From Treponema socranskii subsp. paredis ATCC 35535 (GTDB taxonomy: Bacteria; Spirochaetota; Spirochaetia; Treponematales; Treponemataceae): a stretch of 64,000 nt of DNA. The notes beneath the pieces were generated by a model. That model ran no database searches. It had not been told where the DNA came from and worked only from the letters and a program-made list of their open reading frames with translations. Positions 41,307 through 49,833 of this stretch are shown here, piece by piece (the stretch's first letter is position 1; every line of letters starts with the position of its first letter). The position numbers and the translations under genes were made by a program. The DNA is taken from contig KE332516.1 of assembly GCA_000413015.1 (NCBI GenBank), positions 663,793 to 727,792 of the forward strand, written 5' to 3'.

Positions 41307-43325
41307 TTAGCGCAAACGGACGCTCTTTTCCGTCGCCGCAATAAAGCGCAGCGCTTCGCTCTTTTTCCCCTGTCCGCCCAATCCTCCTCCGAGGATATAC
41401 ACGCAGTCCGCAGCGCTTCTGGTTTTATAGCCGACGCCTTTCGGATAGATAATTTTATCGATAAACGTGTATTGTTCACTGTCGTAGGGTTTTCCGTCAT
41501 ACGGCGCAATGCCGTCGCGCTTTTGCTCCCAGCTTTCCGCCGTAGTTTTCAGCGCACTTGCATCGGGCTTGGGTTGTTTGGAAATAAACAAAAAGCGATA
41601 ATTTTCCGCGCGCTTATTCGTAGACAGACTGAGCGTTCTTTCTTCCTGCACGATTTTTCCGTCTTTGAATGCATAGCCGATAGAAAGAGCGAACGTCGTG
41701 TCGTCGGACGCCGCCAAAAGAGAAGACGGCAGATCGACGGAATACGCGGCGGTTTTAAGAGCGATATGCTTTTTGGAATAGTCGAGCGAAATCGATTCGA
41801 CAACGGGATCCCGTTTTCCCGCTTCGGCTTCCGAAAGCGCAAGGTATTCTTTCCAATTTTTCAATTCCGCCGAATACGACGGGTACGCATAATCGGCGAC
41901 GAACGCCATATCCTGCCGATGTCCGTTTAAAACGTCGCCGTACGAATCGAACTTGAGCATGACGTAGACGCCGTCGGGCATCGGAAGCGCATACGCAATC
42001 GCCATATAATCGACGAACGGGAGCTCCCAATAGTTGACAAGCCACGTGCGGCCGAAGCGGTCGATATGCCGATCGGATTTGCACGGATCGCCGAGAGAAG
42101 TGATTGCAATTTTTTCGCCGGCAACGTTCCGCGTAATTTTGCTTGCGGAAAGGATATAATCGATATATGTTTTCGGAGAGGCGATGAGGTCTTTCAGTGC
42201 GATCGATTCGGGCTTTACGACATACGCGAACGTATAGCCGAGCATAGCGCCGAAATTGACAAAACCGTTATCGCCGAGCTGATGCGTCGCAATATCTTTC
42301 GGCTTCATGTAATCCCATTTGCCCGCTTCCGACAGATACATCGTATAGGGAAAATTTGCCATATACGAATTCGAAAGCATTTCCGCAAAGCCCGCTGCTC
42401 GGGCAAAACCTTCTTTCGCATCGGGAGCAAATCGTTCACTCAAATCGTGTACGAGTTTATCGGTGTTTTTTCTGTTATGCGACGTGATCTCCTCGCGGAG
42501 CGATCCGAGGTTTTGCGGCAGCGAAAACTTTTCGTCGAAAACATGATAAAAGCGCTCCGTCAAAATCGTCGGGAGCCGATAGTAAAAGGGGATATGCACG
42601 ACACCCGTGTTGTCGGCGACGTTTTTGGTTTCCGCAAAAGGCAGCGCATAGTTTAAGTTTTCATTTTGACTTTTCATGGCGATGATACCGAGTACATCGC
42701 CTTTTTCGGTAACAAGCGGGCCTCCGGAATTTCCCGGACTTGCGGCAGCCGAAAAACGGAGCCACTGCCACTCACCGTTTTCCTGTTCGGGCGTACGGCT
42801 CGTAAGCACGCCGTTTCTGATAACGATGCCTTCACCGAGCGCGTTGCCGACGGAAAACACCGCCGAGTTCAGCGCGGCATCCGGCGCGACGGAAAGACCT
42901 GCGTTTTTATCGGCGGTAAAATTTTCCGCATCGAAACAGATAAAATCGCGGTCGGTTGCGAATTTCGTAACCGATGTGATCTTCCACGTTTTGCCGTCTT
43001 TACCGCGCAAAAAATAATTCGTGTACAACGTTTCTTTGTACAGCGAAAATACGTGCGCTGCGGAATAAAATTTTCCGTCGCTCATCAAAAATGCCGTACC
43101 GATCGGCAAGTATGCGTCGTTACGGATTGCAAACGGAATACGATCGAGCGGAAGTTTTTTTTCGTATGTGAGATTTCCCTCCGCCGGTTTTTCGACAACG
43201 ACTTCAAATACAGCCGCCTGCACTTTTTCCAAAACGGCGCTTTCCAAAATAGTCTGCGCGTAAACCGAAACAAACGCGCACGCCCAAACGACAAGGGCAA
43301 GATACAATTTTCGTGTGTTTTTCAT
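41307..43325 (-). CDS. Exported trypsin-like serine protease with large C-terminal region
   Basis: 672 residues. Signal peptide (LYLALVVWACAFVSVYA), then a chymotrypsin-fold protease at residues about 25-240. The triad is visible as His91 (FYSAAHVF), Asp127 or Asp125 (TDRDFICFD) and Ser200 (ASPGNSGGPL). No PDZ domain follows; instead there are about 430 residues of unrecognised sequence, predicted to be extracytoplasmic. It resembles Deg-like S1 peptidases in the catalytic half only. Backbone-type base composition. A terminator follows it. Confidence 0.85.
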   Translation of the reverse strand: MKNTRKLYLALVVWACAFVSVYAQTILESAVLEKVQAAVFEVVVEKPAEGNLTYEKKLPLDRIPFAIRNDAYLPIGTAFLMSDGKFYSAAHVFSLYKETLYTNYFLRGKDGKTWKITSVTKFATDRDFICFDAENFTADKNAGLSVAPDAALNSAVFSVGNALGEGIVIRNGVLTSRTPEQENGEWQWLRFSAAASPGNSGGPLVTEKGDVLGIIAMKSQNENLNYALPFAETKNVADNTGVVHIPFYYRLPTILTERFYHVFDEKFSLPQNLGSLREEITSHNRKNTDKLVHDLSERFAPDAKEGFARAAGFAEMLSNSYMANFPYTMYLSEAGKWDYMKPKDIATHQLGDNGFVNFGAMLGYTFAYVVKPESIALKDLIASPKTYIDYILSASKITRNVAGEKIAITSLGDPCKSDRHIDRFGRTWLVNYWELPFVDYMAIAYALPMPDGVYVMLKFDSYGDVLNGHRQDMAFVADYAYPSYSAELKNWKEYLALSEAEAGKRDPVVESISLDYSKKHIALKTAAYSVDLPSSLLAASDDTTFALSIGYAFKDGKIVQEERTLSLSTNKRAENYRFLFISKQPKPDASALKTTAESWEQKRDGIAPYDGKPYDSEQYTFIDKIIYPKGVGYKTRSAADCVYILGGGLGGQGKKSEALRFIAATEKSVRLR

Positions 43326-43413
43326 ACGATGATTGTAACATTCTTTTTTGAATTTTTCCAGAGCGCAATTTTGTGCAACGTTCGTTCGTACGGAAATTAC
43401 GAGCGGCTTCTGA

Positions 43414-43788
43414 TCACACAGCCGTTATCCTCACGTCTTTAATCGTATAGCCGGCTTTTGAAACCGCTTCGACGAGGGCCTCGCCGGCGTCTTTTTCCTT
43501 CAGCAAAACGGACACCGAATTTTTTTTGAGATTCACGGACGCCCATACGCCGTCGAGACTGTTGAGCGCATTGGTAACGCGCGCGGCGCAGTTTTTACAC
43601 GTCATGCCTTCCACCTCCGCTTCGGCGCGATACGGATAATGCGAACGATCGGTATCGGATGGTTCTATTTTTACGATAGAATCGCCTCCCGAACAGCAGC
43701 TTTTTCCGGAAGCGCTTTGCAAAACAGAACGGACGCCGAACACGACTCCGACTGCGATTATTAAAATGATAATTACATTTACCGCCAT
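43414..43788 (-). CDS. Membrane-anchored heavy-metal-associated (HMA) domain protein
   Basis: 124 residues, AGGAGG before the ATG. An N-terminal membrane helix (VNVIIILIIAVGVVFGV) is followed by a CCSGG pair and, from about residue 55, an HMA domain with the metal-binding GMTCKNC loop and the second half LKEKDAGEALVEAVSKAGY. HMA domains carry copper or other soft metals. It comes after the feo operon terminator on the same strand, so it may be a separate unit with a metal-related role. Confidence 0.85.
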   Translation of the reverse strand: MAVNVIIILIIAVGVVFGVRSVLQSASGKSCCSGGDSIVKIEPSDTDRSHYPYRAEAEVEGMTCKNCAARVTNALNSLDGVWASVNLKKNSVSVLLKEKDAGEALVEAVSKAGYTIKDVRITAV

Positions 43789-43823
43789 AGCAAACCTCCT
43801 GCGGATTTTTTATGATGGGTTTT

Positions 43824-43872
43824 CAAAAAAAGCAGGACCTGTGCGCTTGTGGCGTACGCAGCAGGCCCTGTG
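43824..43872 (-). terminator. Intrinsic terminator of the feo operon
   Basis: TGCG/CGCA and CTG/CAG arms extended by AGG/CCT, then a run of seven T on the minus strand. It lies in the 287-bp gap between the flavodoxin gene and the HMA gene; nothing else is evident in that gap. Confidence 0.55.
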
Positions 43873-44075
43873 AAAAGCTGGAAACTTTTACTTTGTAGCT
43901 ATGTCCCGTACAAGAGAATTGACAACCCTCCTGCACGCAGAAGAACCGATGTTAAAACCGTCCGACCTCTCCGCTTTCGAATCAGCCGGTGCAGTTTTCA
44001 ATTCGCTCCGATTTGTCGTATCGAAGCGGGTGCCTGTCTGCGAATCATACGCACGCAAACCGGCACGCAATTTTG

Positions 44076-44492
44076 TTATGCGCTTGCGCCGAGATCTTCG
44101 CACGCTTTTACGGCATCCGCATCCGGCTCAAGGTGAGCCATGAGGCCTTCGCCGTTTACCATCGTGCCGCCCGCATTTTTGACGCGGTCCGCCCAATCGC
44201 GAAGCCACTGACCGTCGCCCCAATCGTACGAACCGAAGAGCGCAACTTTTTTTCCGGCAAGACTGCCTTCGATGGACGTAAAGAAATCTTCCATGCTGTC
44301 TTCAAGAACTTCTGCACCCATCGCAGGGCTTCCGAGGATAATGACGTCGGCGCCTAAAACTTCCGCCGCATCAGCTTCGTCGGCTTTTTTCATTATAACG
44401 GTCGCGCCGGAACCCTGCGCACCTTTTGCGATCGCCTGAGCCATCGCTTCCGTATTTCCCGTCGTACTTGCATATACGATCGCTTTTTTCAT
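44076..44492 (-). CDS. Flavodoxin
   Basis: 138 residues from the ATG at 44492 after GGAGG. FMN phosphate loop YASTTGNTEAMA at residues 6-17, and the two isoalloxazine loops follow (SPAMGAEVLED and LFGSYDWGDGQWL). It is a short-chain flavodoxin carrying electrons in place of ferredoxin, often induced when iron is scarce. Its place at the end of the feo operon fits that use. Confidence 0.92.
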   Translation of the reverse strand: MKKAIVYASTTGNTEAMAQAIAKGAQGSGATVIMKKADEADAAEVLGADVIILGSPAMGAEVLEDSMEDFFTSIEGSLAGKKVALFGSYDWGDGQWLRDWADRVKNAGGTMVNGEGLMAHLEPDADAVKACEDLGASA

Positions 44493-44517
44493 TTTATGCC
44501 TCCATAAAAAATAATTA

Positions 44518-45093
44518 TTATTCAACGCACCGCTTTGCGTATCGTTTTGCCGCAAGCGGTACCGATAATCCCTTTTTTAACAATTCACGGCAGCCTGTGC
44601 TGCATATTTTATACCGCTCCATTTGCTTTTGTGCGGCATGCACGTCTCCGTACACTTTCCAAAAACCCGCATACCGGCAATTTCCGCCGGCTCTTTTTTC
44701 AAACTGCTCGACGTCTTCAAGCGGATAGCCGAGAAAAACGCCGACTTCATGCGGAAACGATTTTTCTCCTGCAAGCCGGTGCAGCAGTTCCGAAAGCATC
44801 GCTTGGAATCCCGCTTCTACGGGATAGCCTTTTTCTTTCAAATACCGCCGTATGCAGCAATCGCCGCACTGCCGTTCGAGCAGATTTTTGTCGTACACAA
44901 AAAACAGTACCGGCGCATTGCGGCGCGGCACGGCGACGATATATTTTTTATCTCCGGCAAAAGCACTGTGCCACTCACGCAATTTATATTTGCTTTCGTC
45001 GTACACTTCTTTCCGTATGGAAAAAAGACACGACGGTTTTATGCCGCACAGTGCGGGCGCCCCGCACTGTATAACGGCTTCATCAAAACTCAT
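44518..45093 (-). CDS. DUF3793 family protein
   Basis: 191 residues. The family is recognised from CGAPALCGIKPSCLFSI, RNAPVLFFVYDKNLLE, EVGVFLGYPLEDVEQF and the closing WKVYGDVHAAQKQMERYK and CRELLKKG. The Cys pairs (CGDCCIRRYL) could bind a metal. The function is unknown, but DUF3793 genes are often found next to feo and flavodoxin genes, as here. The start is 3 nt after the preceding stop with no Shine-Dalgarno, so translation is probably coupled. Confidence 0.85.
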   Translation of the reverse strand: MSFDEAVIQCGAPALCGIKPSCLFSIRKEVYDESKYKLREWHSAFAGDKKYIVAVPRRNAPVLFFVYDKNLLERQCGDCCIRRYLKEKGYPVEAGFQAMLSELLHRLAGEKSFPHEVGVFLGYPLEDVEQFEKRAGGNCRYAGFWKVYGDVHAAQKQMERYKICSTGCRELLKKGLSVPLAAKRYAKRCVE

Positions 45094-45096
45094 ACG

Positions 45097-45297
45097 CTAT
45101 TTTTTCGAGCGCTCGGCCAAAAACTTTTCCGCGTGCGAAAATTCATGACAGCCGCCTTTTGACGAACACCAGCCCGTACATCCGAGACAGCCGGGATTAC
45201 CGGTGAGTTTCGCCTCGCGGTGAGTTTTTACAACGGCGCGTACCGCGAAAAATCCCCACACGGCGATACAAAGCACGGCAATAATATTTGCAATCAT
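45097..45297 (-). CDS. FeoB-associated Cys-rich membrane protein
   Basis: 66 residues from the ATG at 45297, chosen because of GGAGGTTGGT just upstream; the longer reading from 45423 adds an unsupported segment. One membrane helix (NIIAVLCIAVWGFFAVRAVV) is followed by the Cys-rich GNPGCLGCTGWCSSKGGC. This is the pattern of the FeoB-associated small protein family, whose task in iron transport is not settled. Confidence 0.88.
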   Translation of the reverse strand: MIANIIAVLCIAVWGFFAVRAVVKTHREAKLTGNPGCLGCTGWCSSKGGCHEFSHAEKFLAERSKK

Positions 45298-45483
45298 ACC
45301 AACCTCCGTAAACCGCCGGCAAGCGCCCCTTTTACCCGGGACGATTTTGCATGCCGTAAAACCCGCAAAACCATCCGTTCCGAAAGCCGCGGCGTCCGCA
45401 ATGCAAACGCCGCAACCGATCATTTTTATAAAACGCCGTTTTAACTGCGTCCGTTTTCTTTCCGATCGATATCCGCCGACACT

Positions 45484-47664
45484 TTATGCGGCGACCGCGC
45501 GCCCTCTCATCATGCGTTCCTGCTTTTTATACGGATCCGGCCGGAACAGCATAACAAGGATGACAAGCGTAAAGAGGATCGCGAACACCGTTCCGACTCC
45601 GAAAGCTCCCGTCATAAAAAGCATACCGTACTGGTACACGCACAGCGCGATAACGTATGCGAATACGTTTTGGAAGACAATCGCAAACCAAAACCACTTC
45701 CGGCTCTGCAGGTTTTGCGCCATCGTCGAAATAGCCGCAATACAAGGAGAGTCGAGCAGGTTGAACACGAGGTACGATATGGCGGCGGGAAGCGTCGGGA
45801 ACCACGTTGCGACTGCACTTGCAACCGCATCCGCTTCTTCAACGCTTTCTTCAGCGACGTTTGCGAGAACGCCCATCGTACTGACGATACCTTCTTTCGC
45901 AACGAAACCCGAAATGGCCGAAGCCGCGGACTGCCAACCGCCCACTTCGCCTCCGAAGCCGAGCGGTATGAATATCCAGCGGAGCGCATTGCCGACCGCC
46001 GCAAGCATGGACTCTGCGGGATCGACAAGTCCGAAACCTTCTTCACCGAAACCGTAGCTCGACAGGAACCACATAACCAAGCACATGAGGAAAAGCACGG
46101 TTCCCGCTTTGATCATAAAGCCTTTCAAACGTTCCCACGTATGGAGCAGTACCGTCTTCACTTGAGGAATATGATACTGCGGCAGTTCCATAACAAAGGG
46201 AGCCGCTTCTCCGTGGAAGGGTTTCGTCTTTTTCAGCATGATCGCCGCGATGAGTACGCACGCCACTCCCGTCGCATACATAGCCGGCGCAAGCCACGCG
46301 GCACTCATACCCGATACGTGCTGCACCATAACCGCACCCATGAGCGCGATGACGGGAAGCTTTGCACCGCAGGGTACCCACGTCGTCGTCATGATCGTCA
46401 AGCGGCGGTCGTTTTCGTTTTCGATCGTCTTCGACGCCATAATACCGGGAACGCCGCATCCGGACGAAATGAGCAGCGGGATAAAGCTTTTTCCCGAAAG
46501 ACCGAAGTGTCTGAACACGCGGTCCATGACGAAAGCGATTCGCACCATATAGCCGATATCTTCAACGATCGAAAGCAGTAAAAACAAAACTGCCATTTGC
46601 GGCACGAAACCGAGGATCGTACCGACGCCGCCGATCAAACCGTTAACGACGCAGTCGGTAAGTACTTCGTTCGCACCCGCACCTTCCATCCAGCCGGAAA
46701 CGATATCCTGAATACCCGCGACAAACGAATCGTTCGTCCAGTCCGTCATCCACGTGCCGACCGTCGTTACCGAAATATAATAAATAACCCACATGACGGC
46801 AAGGAAAATCGGAATACCGAGCCAGCGGTTCGTCACGATTTTATCGATCTTATCTGATGTCGTTAGTTTATTACCGGATTTTTTCAAGCAGCCCTTCAGC
46901 ATCTTCGTGATGTATTCGTAGCGCTCGTTCGTAATGAGCGATTCGGAATCATCGTCGTACTCCGCTTCAAGGGCTTTTGTGATCTCTTCCGCTTTTGCGG
47001 CGTCTCCCGCCGAAAGATGCAGACGCTCCAGCACAACTCTATCGCGCTCGATCAGTTTGATCGCATACCAGCGTTTGAGTTCTGCAGAAATATCTGCGGG
47101 AACAAGCGCTTCCATTTTTGAAATCGCCTGTTCGACGTTTGCGGAAAAACACTTTTTGGGCATAACCGTTTTCGAGTTGCGCGCAGCTTCCGCCGCAGCG
47201 CGGGCGGCTTCTTTTACGCCCGTACCTTTCAGCGCAGACGTTTCGATTATCTTACAGCCGAGCGCTTCGCTGAGTTTTTCCGTATCGATTTTATCGCCCG
47301 ATTTTTTCAGCACGTCGATCATATTCAGCGCAATGACGACGGGCTTGCCGAGCTCAAGAATTTGCGTAGTTAAATATAAGTTTCTCTCGATGTTCGTCGA
47401 ATCTACAAGATTCAAAACCGCCGCAGGATCGTTTCCCGCAAGGTAATCGCGGCTTACGACTTCTTCGGGCGTATACGGAGAAAGCGAATAAATACCGGGT
47501 AAGTCCGTAACGATAATATCGCTTTCGCCTTTCATTCGGCCTTCTTTTTTTTCTACCGTTACTCCCGGCCAGTTACCGACATACTGATTCGCCCCCGTCA
47601 GCGAATTGAACATAGTCGTTTTGCCGCAGTTCGGGTTTCCTGCAAGCGCAATTTTAATTGTTGC
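45484..47664 (-). CDS. feoB: Ferrous iron transporter FeoB
   Basis: 726 residues from the ATG at 47664 (GGAGGA upstream). The N-terminal G-domain has G1 GNPNCGKTT (residues 10-18), G3 DLPG and G4 NMID, followed by the helical spacer. The membrane part has the two gate regions typical of FeoB (the first containing SSGCGVPGIMASK, the second SGFVAKEGIVST). It imports Fe2+ across the inner membrane. Two FeoA genes lie just upstream and the Cys-rich partner downstream. Confidence 0.95.
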   Translation of the reverse strand, partial: ATIKIALAGNPNCGKTTMFNSLTGANQYVGNWPGVTVEKKEGRMKGESDIIVTDLPGIYSLSPYTPEEVVSRDYLAGNDPAAVLNLVDSTNIERNLYLTTQILELGKPVVIALNMIDVLKKSGDKIDTEKLSEALGCKIIETSALKGTGVKEAARAAAEAARNSKTVMPKKCFSANVEQAISKMEALVPADISAELKRWYAIKLIERDRVVLERLHLSAGDAAKAEEITKALEAEYDDDSESLITNERYEYITKMLKGCLKKSGNKLTTSDKIDKIVTNRWLGIPIFLAVMWVIYYISVTTVGTWMTDWTNDSFVAGIQDIVSGWMEGAGANEVLTDCVVNGLIGGVGTILGFVPQMAVLFLLLSIVEDIGYMVRIAFVMDRVFRHFGLSGKSFIPLLISSGCGVPGIMASKTIENENDRRLTIMTTTWVPCGAKLPVIALMGAVMVQHVSGMSAAWLAPAMYATGVACVLIAAIMLKKTKPFHGEAAPFVMELPQYHIPQVKTVLLHTWERLKGFMIKAGTVLFLMCLVMWFLSSYGFGEEGFGLVDPAESMLAAVGNALRWIFIPLGFGGEVGGWQSAASAISGFVAKEGIVSTMGVLANVAEESVEEADAVASAVATWFPTLPAAISYLVFNLLDSPCIAAISTMAQNLQSRKWFWFAIVFQNVFAYVIALCVYQYGMLFMTGAFGVGTVFAILFTLVILVMLFRPDPYKKQERMMRGRAVAA

Positions 47665-47745
47665 CATAGTTCCTCCACAAGCTACCAACGTTTTTTATCT
47701 TTTCAATACAAATAGGTGTGCTTCGCACACTGCGCCTGCACGCGC

Positions 47746-47967
47746 TTATTCCACTTCGATGCAATCCGCATCGTCTTTACGGACGCTCAACTCGTATCCT
47801 CTGATCGTCACTTCGACCGGATCGCCGAGCGGCGCAACTTTACGGATATACACGCTACATCCGTTGGTAAAACCCATGTCCATGAGGCGGCGTTTTAATG
47901 CGCCTTCCCCGTCCAACCTTTTGACCGTTACCGTTTCGCCTACGGTAACACCCCGCAATGTTTTCAT
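47746..47967 (-). CDS. feoA: FeoA domain protein (second)
   Basis: 73 residues, one SH3-like FeoA domain (VTVGETVTVKRLDGEG, RRLMDMGFTNGCSVYIRKV, RGYELSVRKDDADCIEV). FeoA proteins bind the FeoB G-domain region and regulate transport. It differs clearly from the first FeoA; the pair probably works together. Confidence 0.9.
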   Translation of the reverse strand: MKTLRGVTVGETVTVKRLDGEGALKRRLMDMGFTNGCSVYIRKVAPLGDPVEVTIRGYELSVRKDDADCIEVE

Positions 47968-48025
47968 TATGATCTCCTTGACCGTTTAACGGCCGTAATA
48001 AATCACACCGTAAAAAGATCCGCGC

Positions 48026-48238
48026 TCACACCATAATGCGGTTGGCCATCGCGCGATCCAATGCAATTCGGGATTCCTTTACCTGTACGATAATATTCCC
48101 GTTTGTCGTAGAAACGACGGTTACCGGAGTACCGACATTGAAGCCGATTTCATTGAGACGCTGTCTGACTTCGGCCGTACCGCCGACTTTTTTTACCGTA
48201 CATTGTTCGCCGATTGCACACATCGATAAAGGCATCAT
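48026..48238 (-). CDS. feoA: FeoA domain protein (first)
   Basis: 70 residues, SH3-like FeoA domain (CAIGEQCTVKKVGG, RQRLNEIGFNVGTPVTVVS, ESRIALDRAMANRIMV). The first gene of the iron operon, with two adjacent ATGs at 48238 and 48235. The operator-like palindrome lies about 50 nt upstream. Confidence 0.9.
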   Translation of the reverse strand: MMPLSMCAIGEQCTVKKVGGTAEVRQRLNEIGFNVGTPVTVVSTTNGNIIVQVKESRIALDRAMANRIMV

Positions 48239-48286
48239 AACTTTCCTGTTCGAAAGCGCGCTTCAAAAACACGCCGCTTTTCCAAA

Positions 48287-48319
48287 GGTTAATATACGCT
48301 AACCGGCTGAAACTGTCAA
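48287..48319 (-). promoter_or_regulatory. Promoter of the feo operon with overlapping DtxR-like operator
   Basis: Consensus TTGACA (48314-48319), 17-nt spacer and TATATT (48291-48296) on the minus strand. The -10 box lies inside the palindrome GGTTAGCGTATATTAACC (48287-48304), which has the GGTTA/TAACC half-sites of DtxR/IdeR/TroR-type operators. A metal-loaded repressor bound here would block the polymerase. Confidence 0.65.
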
Positions 48320-48373
48320 TAGCCGACGCTAACTTTTAAGAGATAATCCAAACCGGAAAAAGCACCCGGACAC

Positions 48374-49753
48374 CTATACAACAAAACCCGCACCGATGCC
48401 GTTCATGGCATCGATAAAATCGGGAAACGAAACGGCCGAACACTCCGCGTCTTTTACGGTAATCGCCTCGCCTTCGGGCAGTCCGAAACCGAAACACGAA
48501 AGCGCCATCGCAACTCGGTGATCGCCGTATGTTTCGACCGTACCGCCGTGAATCGCAAACGCATCGTTTTTTTCGCCGGATGCGCTGAGCGGTGCGTGTC
48601 CGTGAATCACGAGGCAATCCGCTTCGGCTTCAATTTCGACGCCGAGTTTCGTCAATTCGCTTTTCATCACTTCGACTCGGTCGGTTTCTTTTTTACGGCA
48701 CACGCCGACATCTTCTATAATCGTCGTCCCTTCGATAAACGATGCGGCGACGGCGAGCGCGCAGATCGCATCGGGAAAACCGGAAATATTCACGCGCAAT
48801 TCTCCGCGCGGCAATTTTTCCGTCGACAACCTGCCGGGCGCTTCTCCTTTTACGGAACGCGCGCACTTTCCGCCGCGTACGGTAAGCGTATGCCGTATGC
48901 GGTCGCGTTCGATATCCGCACCGACGGACTCGAGCACATCCACGATCGCATCGTCACCCTGACTGCCCGAATCGTCTATATTATTAATTATTATTTCGCT
49001 GTCGGATATGAGTGCGGCGACGAGAGGAAATGCGAGCGCTTCCCAATCCGACGGAATCGTTTTGTCGAAATGAGGAAGCGTGACGCCTCCCTTTACGCAA
49101 ATGTGCTTGAAATCGTCCGACACGCTCACCTTCACGCCGAGTTCTTCGAGCCATAAGCGAGTCATCGAAAGATAGGGCGTCTCTTTAGGATTTGTAAGCA
49201 TAATATCGAGCATACCGTCAAGGCGAGAAGCCGCCATCATCATGCCGCTCACATACTGAGAAAGACTGCCGTCGGTTACGACACTCCGCTTTGAGAGGGG
49301 ACCGCGGATGATAAGAGGAGGAGCATCGGTATCGGGACGCGAAACGTAAGCTTCGCAGCCGAGCTGCTTGAGTGCGTCGACGACATGGGAAACGGGACGC
49401 TTCCGAATGGACTCGTCTCCGGTAAAAACGCTCCAACCGGAAAAGGTCGCCGCGATCGGCGATAAAAAATACAAAAGCGATCCGGAGTTTCCGACATCGA
49501 CGACATCGTCGGGAAGATGGGCGCACTTTCCCGCACCGGAAACCGTCCACACCGAATCTGCAGAATGAAAACCCGCGCCGATAAGCGGAATCGCACGGCT
49601 TGCCGACAGACAGTCTGCGCTCGGAAGCGGATTGAAAATATGCGACGTACCGTCTGCAAGGGCTGCAAGCAAAAGCGCGCGAATCGTATGGCTTTTCGAA
49701 CCGGGGACGGTGATCGTTCCGCGGAGATTTCGTTTACTCGACACGATATCCAT
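48374..49753 (-). CDS. aroA: 3-phosphoshikimate 1-carboxyvinyltransferase (EPSP synthase)
   Basis: 459 residues. PEP/shikimate-binding start VPGSKSHTIRALLLAALADG, then GNSGSLLYFLSPIAATF-like (VDVGNSGSLLYFLS), the SQYVSGMMMAASRLDG shikimate-phosphate site and the closing YGDHRVAMALSCFGF. It makes EPSP in the shikimate pathway. No other shikimate gene is in the window. It is divergent from the PurH-like gene; the start has no clear Shine-Dalgarno. Confidence 0.94.
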   Translation of the reverse strand: MDIVSSKRNLRGTITVPGSKSHTIRALLLAALADGTSHIFNPLPSADCLSASRAIPLIGAGFHSADSVWTVSGAGKCAHLPDDVVDVGNSGSLLYFLSPIAATFSGWSVFTGDESIRKRPVSHVVDALKQLGCEAYVSRPDTDAPPLIIRGPLSKRSVVTDGSLSQYVSGMMMAASRLDGMLDIMLTNPKETPYLSMTRLWLEELGVKVSVSDDFKHICVKGGVTLPHFDKTIPSDWEALAFPLVAALISDSEIIINNIDDSGSQGDDAIVDVLESVGADIERDRIRHTLTVRGGKCARSVKGEAPGRLSTEKLPRGELRVNISGFPDAICALAVAASFIEGTTIIEDVGVCRKKETDRVEVMKSELTKLGVEIEAEADCLVIHGHAPLSASGEKNDAFAIHGGTVETYGDHRVAMALSCFGFGLPEGEAITVKDAECSAVSFPDFIDAMNGIGAGFVV

Positions 49754-49797
49754 ATTTTATTATTTTAACACATGTTCGGACGGATTGTACATCGTTG

Positions 49798-49826
49798 TTG
49801 TGCACCCGTACTTTTTGTGTTATTAT
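49798..49826 (+). promoter_or_regulatory. Sigma70-type promoter of the PurH-like gene, leaderless type
   Basis: TTGTGC (49798-49803) and TATTAT (49821-49826), 17 nt apart. Seven nt then lead to the ATG at 49834, with no ribosome-binding site. Confidence 0.5.
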
Positions 49827-49833
49827 TTCGAAT

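Noticed and set aside
43888..44103. 71-codon minus-strand ORF in the feo-HMA gap
   Set aside because: Overlaps the flavodoxin end and the terminator region; composition is Arg/Ser-rich without structure.
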